Assembly: GCA_003049485.1 (NCBI GenBank)
Contig: PYST01000272.1
Span: 1 to 54,678, forward strand
Direction of reading: 5' to 3'
Length of the DNA stretch: 54,678 bases
DNA from: Ophioceras dolichostomum
Lineage: Eukaryota > Ascomycota > Sordariomycetes > Magnaporthales > Ophioceraceae
Shown here: positions 44,814 through 54,678 of the stretch, piece by piece
Numbering within the stretch: position 1 is the stretch's first letter
Layout of the letters: each line of letters starts with the position of its first letter
The notes under the pieces: model-generated
Databases searched by the model: none
The model's input: the letters and a program-made list of their open reading frames with translations, nothing else
Told to the model about the DNA's origin: nothing
Made by a program: the position numbers and the translations under genes

Positions 44814-45655
44814 AATGGTGATCCAAACAGTCTGTCTGCAACGCCCTACCTTCCCTCTTTTTGCGTCTGCTTTGTTGCCCCTCCCATCATTTGCATACCT
44901 CTAAAGTACGTGTTCCTGTCATCCATCAGTGATTGCTGATCATCCCATCCAGAACCAAACATGAAACTTCCCAAAAATTCGGAAGCCTGGCACATCCATC
45001 CACCTCACGCCTCAAACTCGTGTCTGTGTGACTCTTGGGTTTTCAGCTGAGCACAACAGAACAGCTCGTGCGCCTCTCAGACATCTGGTGCGCCCACAGC
45101 TTCCGATCACTTTAGCGCAATTGGACACGACATGCCAGGTTGAGACATGCTAATTTCCACACCCTTCAGGCCTCCAAATGGCTGCCTGCAGCAGCGGGTA
45201 GCCTCTGCATTTGAATGCTCAGCTAGGCCCCAGCTTTTCAGCTTTTGAGCCGAGTTAAAATCCCTGCTGCAACCCTCCACCTCTCGGGTACTACGTACCA
45301 TTACCTCCATAGCATCTACAGCAGCTCGCCGGAGTTCGAAAACTCATCATCAATCCTCGACGACCACCACCAGCAGCCCAAAAAGGCCGTCGGGTTTCCG
45401 ACTGCTGAGCTTGTTGAGCCCTCCGTACCCGATCCCTCCGATCGGTCCCTCCCTTAATATCTGAATTCTTCGCTCTTTTGCGCAGCCCTGCCGTCAATTC
45501 CGAACCTTCCTTCCTCTCGTTTCAACCTTCGTCTCTCTTCCGGCTTCGCCCCGGGGAGGAGGAGTTTTCGCCAACCGTGCAATCGTGGACCACTGGACGC
45601 CACGAATCCACCACAACTGCTCGATCGACCACAGCCCCTCCGCCCTGGCCTAACG
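44814..45655. other. Intergenic
   Basis: 842 bp, no gene seen. The last 200 bp are C/T-rich and probably form the promoter and leader of the DUF7730-like gene. Confidence 0.6.
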
Positions 45656-47025
45656 ATGGAGCGAAGGCCCTGGAAGCAGGGCTTCTGGGGGCCCCGTTTC
45701 TCCATGCGGAAGGTCACGGGCATGAACCTGCACGACGACGACGACACACACACCGACGGCCGGCCGCAGCAGCCCAAGAAACCGTCATCGCCACCCGACG
45801 CGCCCGCCGATGAGTCCTCCCTTCCGGAACCGGCAGCAGTGCCCTCGACCCGCGCCGACCTCGAAGCGACCGCGTCCCCGCAAAGCCTATCCCCATTCTT
45901 CGCCTCCCTTCCCCCGGAGATACGACGGATGGTCTACGCCCAAGTCTGGCGCGCGCACCTCGGCGAGCCTTCGAGGATGCACATCCACGCCGCCGATCGG
46001 AACGGTCGATTGACGCATACCCCCTGCTGCGTGGCTCCCGCTCCCGCTCCGGCTCCCACCGCAGCATCTCCAGACTCTCCCTCCTCTGCGTCGGCCGATA
46101 CAACCACCACAACCACCACCCCCAACAACAACACGGCGACGGCGGACGTCAGCGGCAGCAGCAGTAATGACACCGAGCATGGCATGTCCCTCCGGTTGGC
46201 CGACTCGCCGAACCCGGCGCCCGAGTGGTTCTGGTGGGCGTGGTGCCTGCGCCTGAGGTGGGGTGCGCACCGGGGCTGCCAAAAGCGCGTAATGGATCGG
46301 TGGGACATCGACACTGGGAAGTTGAAGGAGGGCCAACAAGTGGACAAGTCTGGTAGCAGCGGCTCGTTCATGCCCTTGTTTGTGACGTGCAAGCGAATGT
46401 ACGTGTTGATCGTCAAACCTTTGTTTTTTCTCCCATCTCCTTCGCCTCCCTCCTCTCCTCTCCTAGCTTCCCTAACCCACCATGACGCGCCCCTTCAGTT
46501 CATCGAGCGAACTGCCCCGCTAACAAACGAATTGCACACACATTACACTACAGGTACATCGAGTCCATCACGACCCTCTTCGAAACAACCACCCTCCTCT
46601 TCGAGTCCTCCTCCGACGCGTCCCTCTTCCTCACGCCACCTCCACCCCCGTCGCCGTCGCCGTCACCGTCTTCCCCGTCCTCATTGTCTACACCCCACCC
46701 AAACCCACACCACCGCTTCATCTCCTCCCTCCGCCACCTCGAGCTCAACCTAGTCTATGACAAGGACCACCTGTACCTCTGGAGCATCCAGGCCAAGCAC
46801 CCGCGCCTGTCCTGCTGCGGCACCACCACCCTCGTGGGCATCGACGTCTGGGACCGCCTCGTCGAGGACCTCGCGGCCGCCGCGCCGAACCTGCAGAGCC
46901 TGCGCGTCTTCGTCGGGGATAGGTCTGACCGGCGCGGAAGGACGCGGGAGAGATTCTTGGAGGCGTTCGAGACGGTCGGTTGGCGGCCAAGGGTGCTGGA
47001 TTTGAGGTTTCGGGATGGGGAGTGA
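45656..47025 (+). CDS. F-box-like protein of the DUF7730 type, two exons
   Basis: Exons: 45656-46398 and 46554-47025, giving 404 aa. The intron (GTACGT donor, CTAAC branch, CTACAG acceptor) is phase 2 and rejoins CKRMY to IESITTLFETTTLLFESSSD. The N-terminal FFASLPPEIRRMVYAQVW has the F-box-like L-P-x-E-I-R-x-x-[IV]-Y pattern of this fungal family. The later FVTCKRMYIESI, SLRHLELNLVYDKDHLYLW and PNLQSLRVFVGDR blocks follow the usual order of DUF7730 proteins. Low-complexity inserts (Thr/Asn-rich about 140-165, Pro/Ser-rich before the LRR-like end) are probably disordered. The role is unknown. F-box-like domains often recruit SCF ubiquitin ligase, but this is inference because the domain is divergent. 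Confidence 0.75.
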
Positions 47026-47924
47026 GTATCGGGGTATCTGGGTACCTACCGGTAGTAGGTCTGCGCTGGGGAACTGGGACTGGAGCTGTACATACGGCGA
47101 TGCTGTGCCGTGATTTGCCGTGCTGTGCTGTGGGGGTTGTTGATCGGGCTCGGGGTTTAGCTGTCCTATTTTAGAGTCGGGTCCGGTCGATCGGTCGGTC
47201 GGCCCCGGTTGGTTGACAGGGGTTGGCGAAACCTCGGGAGGATCCGTAGCTGGCCGGCTGGATGGTGGGTAAAAACAACGCGGGGCCCAGGGAGCTCATC
47301 TGGATCGTGTCATGGTCGATTGCGAACTTTCGCGATTGCCATGACTCACTCACCTTCGGCTTCAAACAGAGAGGAAGCGGAAGGATTTGGGTACCTGATC
47401 CGGTCTAGGTTGGTTTTCGCCGCTTCCCAGGGCGATGTTATTACTTTCCTAGGTATGCCCGTCTCTAAGCCATATTTGTTTCTGCTGTGTATTGTAAAAC
47501 GACAAGAACAAGAAAAGAGAAAATGACTGATGACATAGGGGTAGTAGTGATGGGTTGTCACCTGCCTGCCTGCCTGCTCGCTTTGCTCGTACACACCCGC
47601 ACCTGTCCTACTGCGCCTTGGTTCCTCCAGAAAAGCACACTTTCGACATCTGCGCGTCTCGAACCGTACTAATAAAAAAAATACCACGGAAAGAGAGCAT
47701 ACAAAAGGAGGTGACGTGCGATTGCAGAGGTCACAGGTCAAAAACAAAGGGCTGAGAGCAGAAAAAGAACTGAAAGCCGTCGGTCTGGATCCCTGATTCA
47801 GACAGGCTAGCCCTTCGGTGACGCCTCCAGAATCATAATAGATCGGTCAGGTTCCGGAAGATCTTAGCGGTACTCGAGCAGCAAGTTACCTTGTCCCCTT
47901 CCCTTCTCCTTCTCTCCCATCCCA
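47026..47924. other. Convergent intergenic region
   Basis: 899 bp between two convergent stop codons. It contains TACC-GGTA type fragments at 47041 and 47391. No gene seen; 3' UTRs are expected. Confidence 0.6.
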
Positions 47925-49500
47925 TCACACCATATCGTCCCCGCGACGCACCGGAGCGACATCCTCCTGGTCATTACTGTCAGACGACGACGACGTGGGC
48001 ACCGCCCTCCGAGGGACAGCAACCTCGTTCTTCTGGTGCTGGTGCTGATGCTGGACGCCCGTGCTGCTCGTGGTGGTGGCGGCGGGCACCGTCCCCTGGA
48101 TATGCCCGTCCCTGCCCGGCGAGACCGTATACCTCTCCGTCGCGTCCTCAGCCGCCACGGGCACAGGCATCGGCATCTCGCTTTCGGTGCTGCCCCCCTT
48201 CTCGCCGCCACCCCTCTTCCTCACCTGCGCAGCCAGCCACCTAGCCTTCCTCCCCGTCGATCTCCTTCTACTGCCCCAGCCGACCGACCGCGTGACGGTC
48301 CAGTACGCCTTCGCCTCGGTCTCGTCATAGACGTATCCGCTCTTCCTGTGCAGGGGGATGTGGTTCGTGCGCCAGTCCCAGACGCTGGCGTACATGCCTC
48401 GGTAGCTCATGAAGGCCATCGAGATGCCGATCACGGCGCCCGCCACTATATCGTACCAGTTGTGCGTCTGGTCGACCGTCAGCGAGCCCGCTATTATCGT
48501 GGCCACCAGCAAGGGGGACCAGGTGGCGGCCAGCTTCCACATGGCGACCTGGTGGTCGGAGAACACTTTTAGTTTCGCGTTGAGGTACAGCGACAAAAAC
48601 ACGAAGCCCGCGAACGCCGCCGTCGTGTGGCCCGAGGGGAAACTCTCCAGGCTATTGTCTATCCCTTCCTCGTTTCCGCTCGTGCAGATGGCCCGCGTGT
48701 AGAAGATGCCCCCGAACCCTGTGCCTTCCAATCCGCTCGAGTTGCCCCCGGGCCTCTGGGCGAGCGACGGGTCCGGCTGGCAGACGTCGTAGAAGTGAGG
48801 CCTCAACCCGCCGACGACGCACTTGATGATCACCTGGAAGACGGTCCCGGACAGGACGGACTGGATCACGCCGAAGACGCCGTTGTTGACGTCCCAGAAC
48901 GACCACACCCGCACCTGGCAGACCAGGATGACTATTATGGGGATACCCAGCGCCAGGAGCGAGTCTGCGTAGGAGGGGATGATCTGCTCGCGGTAGGGGT
49001 ACGCGTACTCGGGCCAGACGACGTCGCCAGACCCGGTTGTTCCGGAGTTTGTTGTGAGGGAAGGCGAAGGCGCGCGGTCGGAGGGGAATGATTGGGAGAA
49101 GGTTACGGGGAAGGTCCTGGTCATAGCCGGGGGTTGGGAGAATACCTGTAGGGCGCCGAAGAAGAGAGGTTTGATGATCAGTGGCCCTATCTACCTCTGT
49201 CTAGTCTGGTATGGTACGATATGGCCTACGTTCGAGGAGAAGGGGACTTACAGCTAAAGCAATGGCGCCCAAGACGAGCAGCGTCAGGACGTCCCACGCC
49301 GTGAGCTTCACCCACTCTATGAAGGCCGGCCGGGTCTTGGCGTTGTACCCGAGCTCTTCTGCACCAGCGTGGGCGGTCTGGCTGCTCGTGCGCTGGGAGG
49401 ACGTCCGTCGGACATGGGTGGGCAGACCGCCACTGCCGGTCTCGATGTCGCCGGGGCGGTCACCGCCGCGGTGGCGGAAAAACGGGAGCTTAGCCATCAT
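47925..49500 (-). CDS. PAP2-type lipid phosphatase (Dpp1/Lpp-like), two exons
   Basis: Integral-membrane phosphatase dephosphorylating phosphatidate, lysophosphatidate or diacylglycerol pyrophosphate. Exons: 49500-49252 and 49145-47925, giving 489 aa. Six hydrophobic segments begin with AWDVLTLLVLGAIALA. Catalytic motif 1 is KCVVGGLRP (K-x6-RP), motif 2 is SFPSGHTTAAFAG and motif 3 is SLTVDQTHNWYD. In motif 3 the usual Arg of SRxxxxxHxxxD is Leu, while His and Asp are kept. A long luminal insert (CQPDPSLAQRPGG...AICTSG) separates motifs 1 and 2, and its two cysteines could form a disulfide. The hydrophilic C-terminus of about 150 residues is Ser/Thr/Gln/His-rich. The start is the first of two adjacent ATGs. 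Substrate preference cannot be read here. Confidence 0.9.
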
Positions 49501-51498
49501 CCTTGCGCACTTGCTGCTGCCGACGACACCGTACGTACGTCTGGCTCGTCTGTCTAGTCGCTCGCTCGCTCGCCAGCTGCGCAGAACAGGGAGGGGTATC
49601 TCTCTCCTCTAGGGCGATTCGGGGTGGTCAAGGCAGACAGACAGGTGGACGAGATAGAGAAGGGGAGAGAGTGAAGATGTCTTGTTTTCTTAAGTGGTGA
49701 TAGCGGGTCGTTAGGCCGCTCTAGCCGACGTGCAACCTCGCGCTTTACTAATATTACAGTGGACAACTGATGGAGGCGGAAGAAATAAGGTCGGCGCCGA
49801 CAGTGAGGTATCTGTGTGGACTGTGCAGAATATATTGGCAGCAGGAGAGAGCAGTGAATGGGAAACAGGGAGATCACGGTTGCGCCGGATGGGTCGGAAA
49901 GACGTCGAAAGGGATGGATGCGATACAGTGAAAAGCAAGCAAGAAAAAAAGCTTCACGGATTTCCAACCGACTTGCCGACTCGCTCACTCGAATCGTTAA
50001 CCTTCTTCTAGGCACGCGTGACCAACAAGATTACAGTGGACGGCTTGCAGACTTGGTATTCTTGGACTTCTGGGCTTCGTTCTGGGCTTCCACGCGCGTC
50101 TCTCCTGTTGCACCTTCTTCCTTGCGTTGTATGTTGAGCGGTAGGTTCTTGGAAATTCCTTGAAAGTGTCTAGTGCCTTCCTTCCGCTCCTGGAACAAGG
50201 TAACAGAGCACCAGTGAGCTGTAAGGAGCTGCATGCCACACATCCTGGAGCTGCCGGCGCTGGTGTCACTTTCCGTGGCAGGCCCGTGGCTTCCGTGGCT
50301 GATTGGAGATTCTTGGGGCTCTTTTCTCGGCAGTCTCGGACTCACAACCCTGCATCTGAGGTCTTGGCCCGCGTTACTCCACTATCGGTTATTCGCAGCT
50401 TCCCGCACCCCGATGTTTTCGATGGCGCGTGCACAATGCAGCCAAAAGATTAGCATCATGGGACCCAGAAGGGCGAGCGAGCCACTCTGATGATGCTTGA
50501 CGATTCTTGATTCCATCCGTCAGGCTGTGATCCTCATCATCTGTTGTTACCATTATCATGATCTTCTATTCAATTCCGCAAATGCGTCGGTGATGAACAA
50601 CAAGAGCCATTTGCTGGGTTTGGAATATGGAATCCAGAATGCCTGGCCTCCTGGCCAAGCCTCGAAGCCAAGCCAGATTGGCATGGCCCCAAGCACCCAC
50701 ATCGCGACCATGGCAATCGGGCACATCTGGCAAGGGAATGCTCCTTACGAACTGTCGATCCGAGATCCTTTGAGGGGTACGGGTGCGGGTAGGTACCTAC
50801 CAGTCAGTTGTTTATTTCTACGGCGGGATAATTGCTCCTAGATGCTTCGCCGGGCAACTTGTCCTGATAGCCGAGAATGGGCACCGAGGAACTGGAAAGA
50901 CGGACTGCCCGCGCCGTGCTGGCCACCCAGCCAGCCCGCCGACCAACCCCTCTCCGGATTCTCCGGGTTTCTATGGACGAGACGGTTTCCCCTCGCACCT
51001 CGATCCGTGTCGACTCGCGCTAGCAACAGTGTGCTACGTAGAGACGATAGCTCCGTTCGATACTGAACCGACGATGGACCTCCAGGCTACTAGACAAGAA
51101 CGCCACAGGAGACTAAGCACACAGAGACTGGATACACAGCATCAAACCATACAAGCGTGGCAGTCTACCACTCACTCGTCCGATTGCGCGGCCGAGACAG
51201 CATGGATGGCTTGCGCTGCTAGTAATCTTCACGTCGCTGTCATGTCACCACGGAAATCCGATACAACGTACAACCACCACTCTGCGGTGATTCATCGACT
51301 CGACATAAAAGCAGTTTCTCAGGACCTTCCGTCCTTCCAGCACTAACTTGAGCTAGGGTTTGCTATGGCCGATGATCCCAGGCCCTGTCGTTCAACAAAG
51401 GCCGCCACGCCCCACTGCCCTAATAGTAATTTACCTACGAGCCCTCTACTTACACATAAAACGATGCCATCCTCTCCCGCCAGCCAACACCCCCTCGC
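49501..51498. other. Intergenic between PAP2 and xylanase
   Basis: About 2 kb, no convincing gene. Several frames of 60-190 codons overlap on both strands without family motifs. A 14-bp palindrome GGTAGGTACCTACC lies at 50788-50801. Confidence 0.6.
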
Positions 51499-52349
51499 TC
51501 ACGACACCGTAATCGACGCCGTCCCATTGCTAGTCTTCGACCCACTCGTGTACCCCTCCACCGCCATGATCATGTAATCATGCCCGCCGAGCCTCATCCC
51601 GGCCTTGGCCCACTCGCTGAAGTGCCTGCCCATGTTGACCGATCCCCCCACTCGCTTCTCGGTCCTGACGGACCAGTACTGCTGGAACGTGCGCGTGCCC
51701 TCGATGGACGGCTTCTGCACGCGCGTGCTCTGGAACATCTCGTAGGTGCCGTCCTCGAACGTGAAGTTGCCCTTCGACGTCCACGGCTCGTTGGGGAGCA
51801 GATCGCCGTGCGACTCCATCACGTAGTACTCGATCAGCGGATTGCGCGTCCAGCCGTACACGGCCAGGTAGCCGGGGCCGGCGGGGTCATAGGTTCCCGT
51901 GTATGTGACGGTCCTGATATGCGGAACCAGCGTTGTGGTTTTAGTTTAGTAGGGTGCCGCTTCGAGGTTCTCACATCAAGGCCATCACTTCCGAGATACG
52001 GATGGATGTTTTGGCCTTTGATGAAATATGGGTAGCTAGAGAAGGGACAGCGCCAGCCTCACCTTGAACCCCCGTTCCTCCATCCCTTCCCACAAACAAA
52101 ACCTCCTCGACCAGACCATGTGGCGCTGAACTGGCCCCCAGCGCCGTTGTTACATCGGAAGTTGCCGTTGCCCTCCTGCCAGAAGGAATAATAGTAACCT
52201 CCTTGGCGGGGCTCGATAGCGAGGAGCCCCGGTTCGTCTCCGGCGGCAGCGGCAGCGGCAGCAGGGGATGGAGCCGCTGCCGCTGCGGGGAGGAATCGGG
52301 CGGCTGCAAGCCACGGGAGGAGCGATGACAGCATGATGGAAAGACGCAA
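51499..52349 (-). CDS. GH11 endo-1,4-beta-xylanase, two exons
   Basis: Secreted enzyme cleaving internal bonds in xylan. Exons: 52349-52063 and 51913-51499, giving 233 aa. A hydrophobic signal peptide (MRLSIMLSSLLPWLAAARFLP) is followed by an Ala-rich propeptide ending in PRQ, then the jelly-roll core beginning GGYYYSFWQEGNGNF. The catalytic nucleophile is the Glu in NPLIEYYVMES, and the acid/base is the Glu in VEGYTSG. PSIEGTRTFQQYWSVRTEKR is the classical thumb and strand block. The splice TCAAG|GTGAGG to TATCAG|GACC rebuilds SRTVTYTGTY. It ends ASITVS with no carbohydrate-binding module. Two cysteines in the N-terminal sheet (NFRCNN and GFVCGKGW) are unusual and could pair. Several GGCTAR boxes lie in the promoter. 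Confidence 0.96.
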
Positions 52350-52409
52350 GATTGTTGTGCGTAGGAACAGGGCAGGGGTGTGTATGTTTGTCCGAATACC
52401 AGAAGGGAA

Positions 52410-52772
52410 GGCTAGTAGCCAGCTGCCGGACTCAGCTCAGTCACATGTGACTTCGAACAGTTTCGGCCCTACGAGTGAGCACTGCCATTACCCGTCTCCG
52501 TCCGGATTCAGACCGCTGTTATATCTCTCCTCCTCGACGACGCCAAGCTGCCCTACCACGGCTAGTTCGGCCGGACCCAATGACACAGAAACACCCTGGC
52601 GCCATTCGTTGGTGGTCGTTGGACGCCGTTGGTCCAAATTAGCCTAAGCTCAACATCACGACCCTCACGAACAATCCGTTTGCCCGTAGCCTCCTCAGCT
52701 AAACCCCTATCTCCACTCTTCTCCAGAATACAAACCGACCCAGAATATTCCACAGCCACGCGGACTGGCTAG
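52410..52772 (-). promoter_or_regulatory. GGCTAR boxes upstream of the xylanase (XlnR/Xyr1-like sites)
   Basis: GGCTAG on the + strand at 52410-52415, 52560-52565 and 52767-52772, and GGCTAA on the - strand at 52639-52644, all within 425 bp of the xylanase ATG. GGCTAR is the described core for the xylanolytic activator XlnR/Xyr1. The number is more than expected by chance in such a span, but binding is inferred. Confidence 0.5.
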
Positions 52773-53506
52773 CTGGCAGGCTGGCCCGCTTGCTACCACT
52801 CGGCATATCCCGCCTGCAGTCACTTGGTGTGCTCACCCCTGCGGCCATGTGCCGCCCCCGCGATTCTCCATATTGCATCGAAGTATCCGAAGACGCCACC
52901 GAGTCCATTTTATCCAATGGGGGTATTTTGTGGCTGCAGGTTCCGGCTTGGCCTAATATAGTGACACCTCCCTGCTCAACTACCGAGATCAGCCGGGCAG
53001 ATTATCTCCGCTCGAAACGTGTTTTGCACTTTGATGCACTTCAACAAGGAAACAAAGAAGGAGGCCAGTCGCTCGGTCAGTCGCGTTAATACCACCGAGG
53101 ACCCTGTGACAAAGCTTCTTTCATCTGGGTGAATGATGAAAGTAGCAGTCCACCTATACAAGGACGAACGCGTGTAGCCGGCCGGGCACATGGAAAACCT
53201 ACCTCCCTAGAAATCTTTACTTGTTGGTCAGCGGTCACGAGTGCAGGGGAGTCGGGGATGCCCCGGGGAATGAGGATTCAATCAGACGAAAATGTAGGCA
53301 GGCAATAAAGACGTGAGAAACCCCAGGTATACGCCGTTGATCGTCACACATTACTAGCATGAAGTAGGTGGAGCAAAAGAGGGACCAGGAAACAAAAGAA
53401 AGAAGCATGGGTGTCGCTTTGGCACGGAAACGAGGTCGGCGGTCGAAACGTGACCTAGGGGAAGTGGGGTGCTGGCTGATGGCGATGGGACGTAGACCTC
53501 CCGGGT

Positions 53507-53528
53507 TCCCGGGGTCCCGGGGTCCCGG
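53507..53528. repeat. Short GGGGTCCC-type tandem repeat
   Basis: About two and a half copies of an 8-bp G/C-rich unit in non-coding DNA. Confidence 0.7.
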
Positions 53529-54678
53529 TCGGGAGAAACAAAATCCATGGGGAGACTTGCGGCACGCCGGCGGGCCGCTTCGACGCGCCTGGGGTTCCGG
53601 TGCAAGGGATGTCAGCTGTTTGGGTGCGACGAGAATCTGGAAGCGACCGTCGACTCGAACACGTGGAGGAAGACCATACCGACTCGGCGGTCCACGGGGA
53701 CGTCGGTCGAGCAAGAACGTGCAAGGCACGCCACTTTTCAGGCATTTTTGGCACGGGGGGTCCGCGTTGCTGTTGTCAAGTTGTCAAGGACACACTACCT
53801 GAGCGGGTGACGCGATCAGCAGCGAGTGCGTACCTACCACGTAGGTGGGTAAATAGGTAGACATTGTGATGAACACAAGGTCGCGCAATCAACACGATGG
53901 GATAAATAAACCTGGATATTCCTCCCCTGCAACTGCAAAGGTCACAAGCCTTCCGCGAAATAGAACGCCCCTTTCCTTCTGTCATCGGTGTTGAAATCTA
54001 GAGGTCAAGGGCATCATTGAGGTTGCAGGTCAAACCAACCAACCAAAAAGAGGAGTAATCGAATGACTAATCGATTGCCGAGCATCAAAATTCAAACGAC
54101 TGTTGGCAGGGGTTAGCCCCTGATCCCTGACTCAAGGGCATTGGAGCCAAGGCAAGGCTACATACAGGTATGGCCCCCAACCACACTCCACGATGTTAGA
54201 TTAGCAAAAAGAGCCTCCCGGGTTGCAATGGACAAGGATATCTTCAAACCTTTTTACAATGCTGTTGGTTGCAGCGTTGGTAAGGACTTGCTCGTAGTAG
54301 GCAGCTTAGGAATGCATCTTGCTTCCCGTGGCTGTTGGTGCCCTACTTTGCTAAGACAAAGTCCGTTGGTTGGGCCTGATCCGTGTCGAGCCCGCTGTGC
54401 GCAAAGCACTCGCATGCGTGCCGGGATCGTAGCTGCTCTTATAGAGCAAAAACTAAGGGGAGTTATTGCGAGGTCCATGAAGCTTGGAACGCCGGTTCGA
54501 AGAAATGCGCCTGCTGTGGAAAGAGCTGCAAGATAAATGGAAAGACTACCTAAGTATATAGTGTGCTAGCAACTATGGCATCCGATGTGATCATCCTTCC
54601 TTGTACATACCACTTCTTGGCAAGCTGCTGTTAGTGCAGCCCACCAAACCACCACATAATCTCTTAACACACACATTA

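Larger units (their letters stand above)
52350..54678. other. Xylanase promoter and gene-free right end
   Basis: The first 450 bp hold the xylanase promoter. Beyond it I find no supported gene: the frame at 54141-54536 begins with TTG, and the overlapping frames at 53235-53810 are G/C-driven. A GGGGTCCC tandem is at 53507-53528. TACCTAGGTA-like fragments occur at 53831-53860 and 54547. Confidence 0.6.

Noticed and set aside
50783..51346. A 187-codon plus frame between PAP2 and the xylanase.
   Set aside because: Does not start with ATG, lacks family motifs, and the amino-acid pattern looks random.
54141..54536. A 131-codon plus frame near the right end.
   Set aside because: Begins with TTG, has no recognised motif, and composition does not resemble the neighbouring genes.
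1..54678. CRISPR arrays, bacterial operons, riboswitches, rRNA genes.
   Set aside because: No regularly spaced repeats or conserved RNA sequences seen; the gene structure is eukaryotic.

Overview
The window reads as nuclear DNA of a filamentous ascomycete (Pezizomycotina, most likely a Sordariomycete). The genes have short introns of about 70-290 bp (one of 617 bp) with GTRNGT-type donors and CTAAC/CTGAC branch points. Exons are GC-rich, homopolymeric and low-complexity tracts are common, and the families are fungal: an SesB-type NLR, a Lee1-like CCCH protein, a Bsd2/Ndfip protein, a DUF7730-like F-box protein and a GH11 xylanase. I found no tRNA, rRNA, CRISPR or prokaryotic signal. There is one 55-base N gap at 21838-21892.

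Layout. 1-11180: about 11 kb with no convincing gene; its right part is the C/T-rich leader and promoter of a CCCH zinc-finger gene (11181-14414, +). 16532-23479 is a compact housekeeping block: mitochondrial citrate carrier (CTP1-like, +), a small complex III assembly factor-like gene (UQCC2/CBP6 type, -), a Bsd2/Ndfip-like membrane adaptor (+) and protein-L-isoaspartate methyltransferase (+). 24-40 kb looks like accessory territory: a truncated Tc1/mariner-type transposase (-), a small secreted cysteine-rich protein (-), an orphan coding-like exon (+), a DHA1 MFS transporter (-), a fructosamine/ketosamine-3-kinase (-) and a large NLR-type gene (+, alpha/beta-hydrolase, NACHT, beta-propeller). 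41.7-52.4 kb: FAD monooxygenase (+), alpha/beta-hydrolase (+), DUF7730-like protein (+), PAP2 lipid phosphatase (-) and GH11 xylanase (-). The last 2.3 kb hold no gene I can support.

The genes do not form one obvious pathway. The monooxygenase-hydrolase tandem could be a small catabolic or biosynthetic pair. The xylanase and the cysteine-rich protein are secreted products suggesting a plant-associated or saprotrophic life. The most interesting locus is the NLR: it has the architecture of fungal incompatibility/innate-immunity receptors, no in-frame ATG in its first visible exon, and a single-base frameshift in its C-terminal propeller. The second theme is a short palindromic motif family (TACCTAGGTA and variants) scattered through intergenic DNA and two introns, which I did not find in its extended form inside any coding exon.

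Gene models were built by hand from frame, splice consensus and family knowledge; no search was run, so functional names rest on recognised motifs only.
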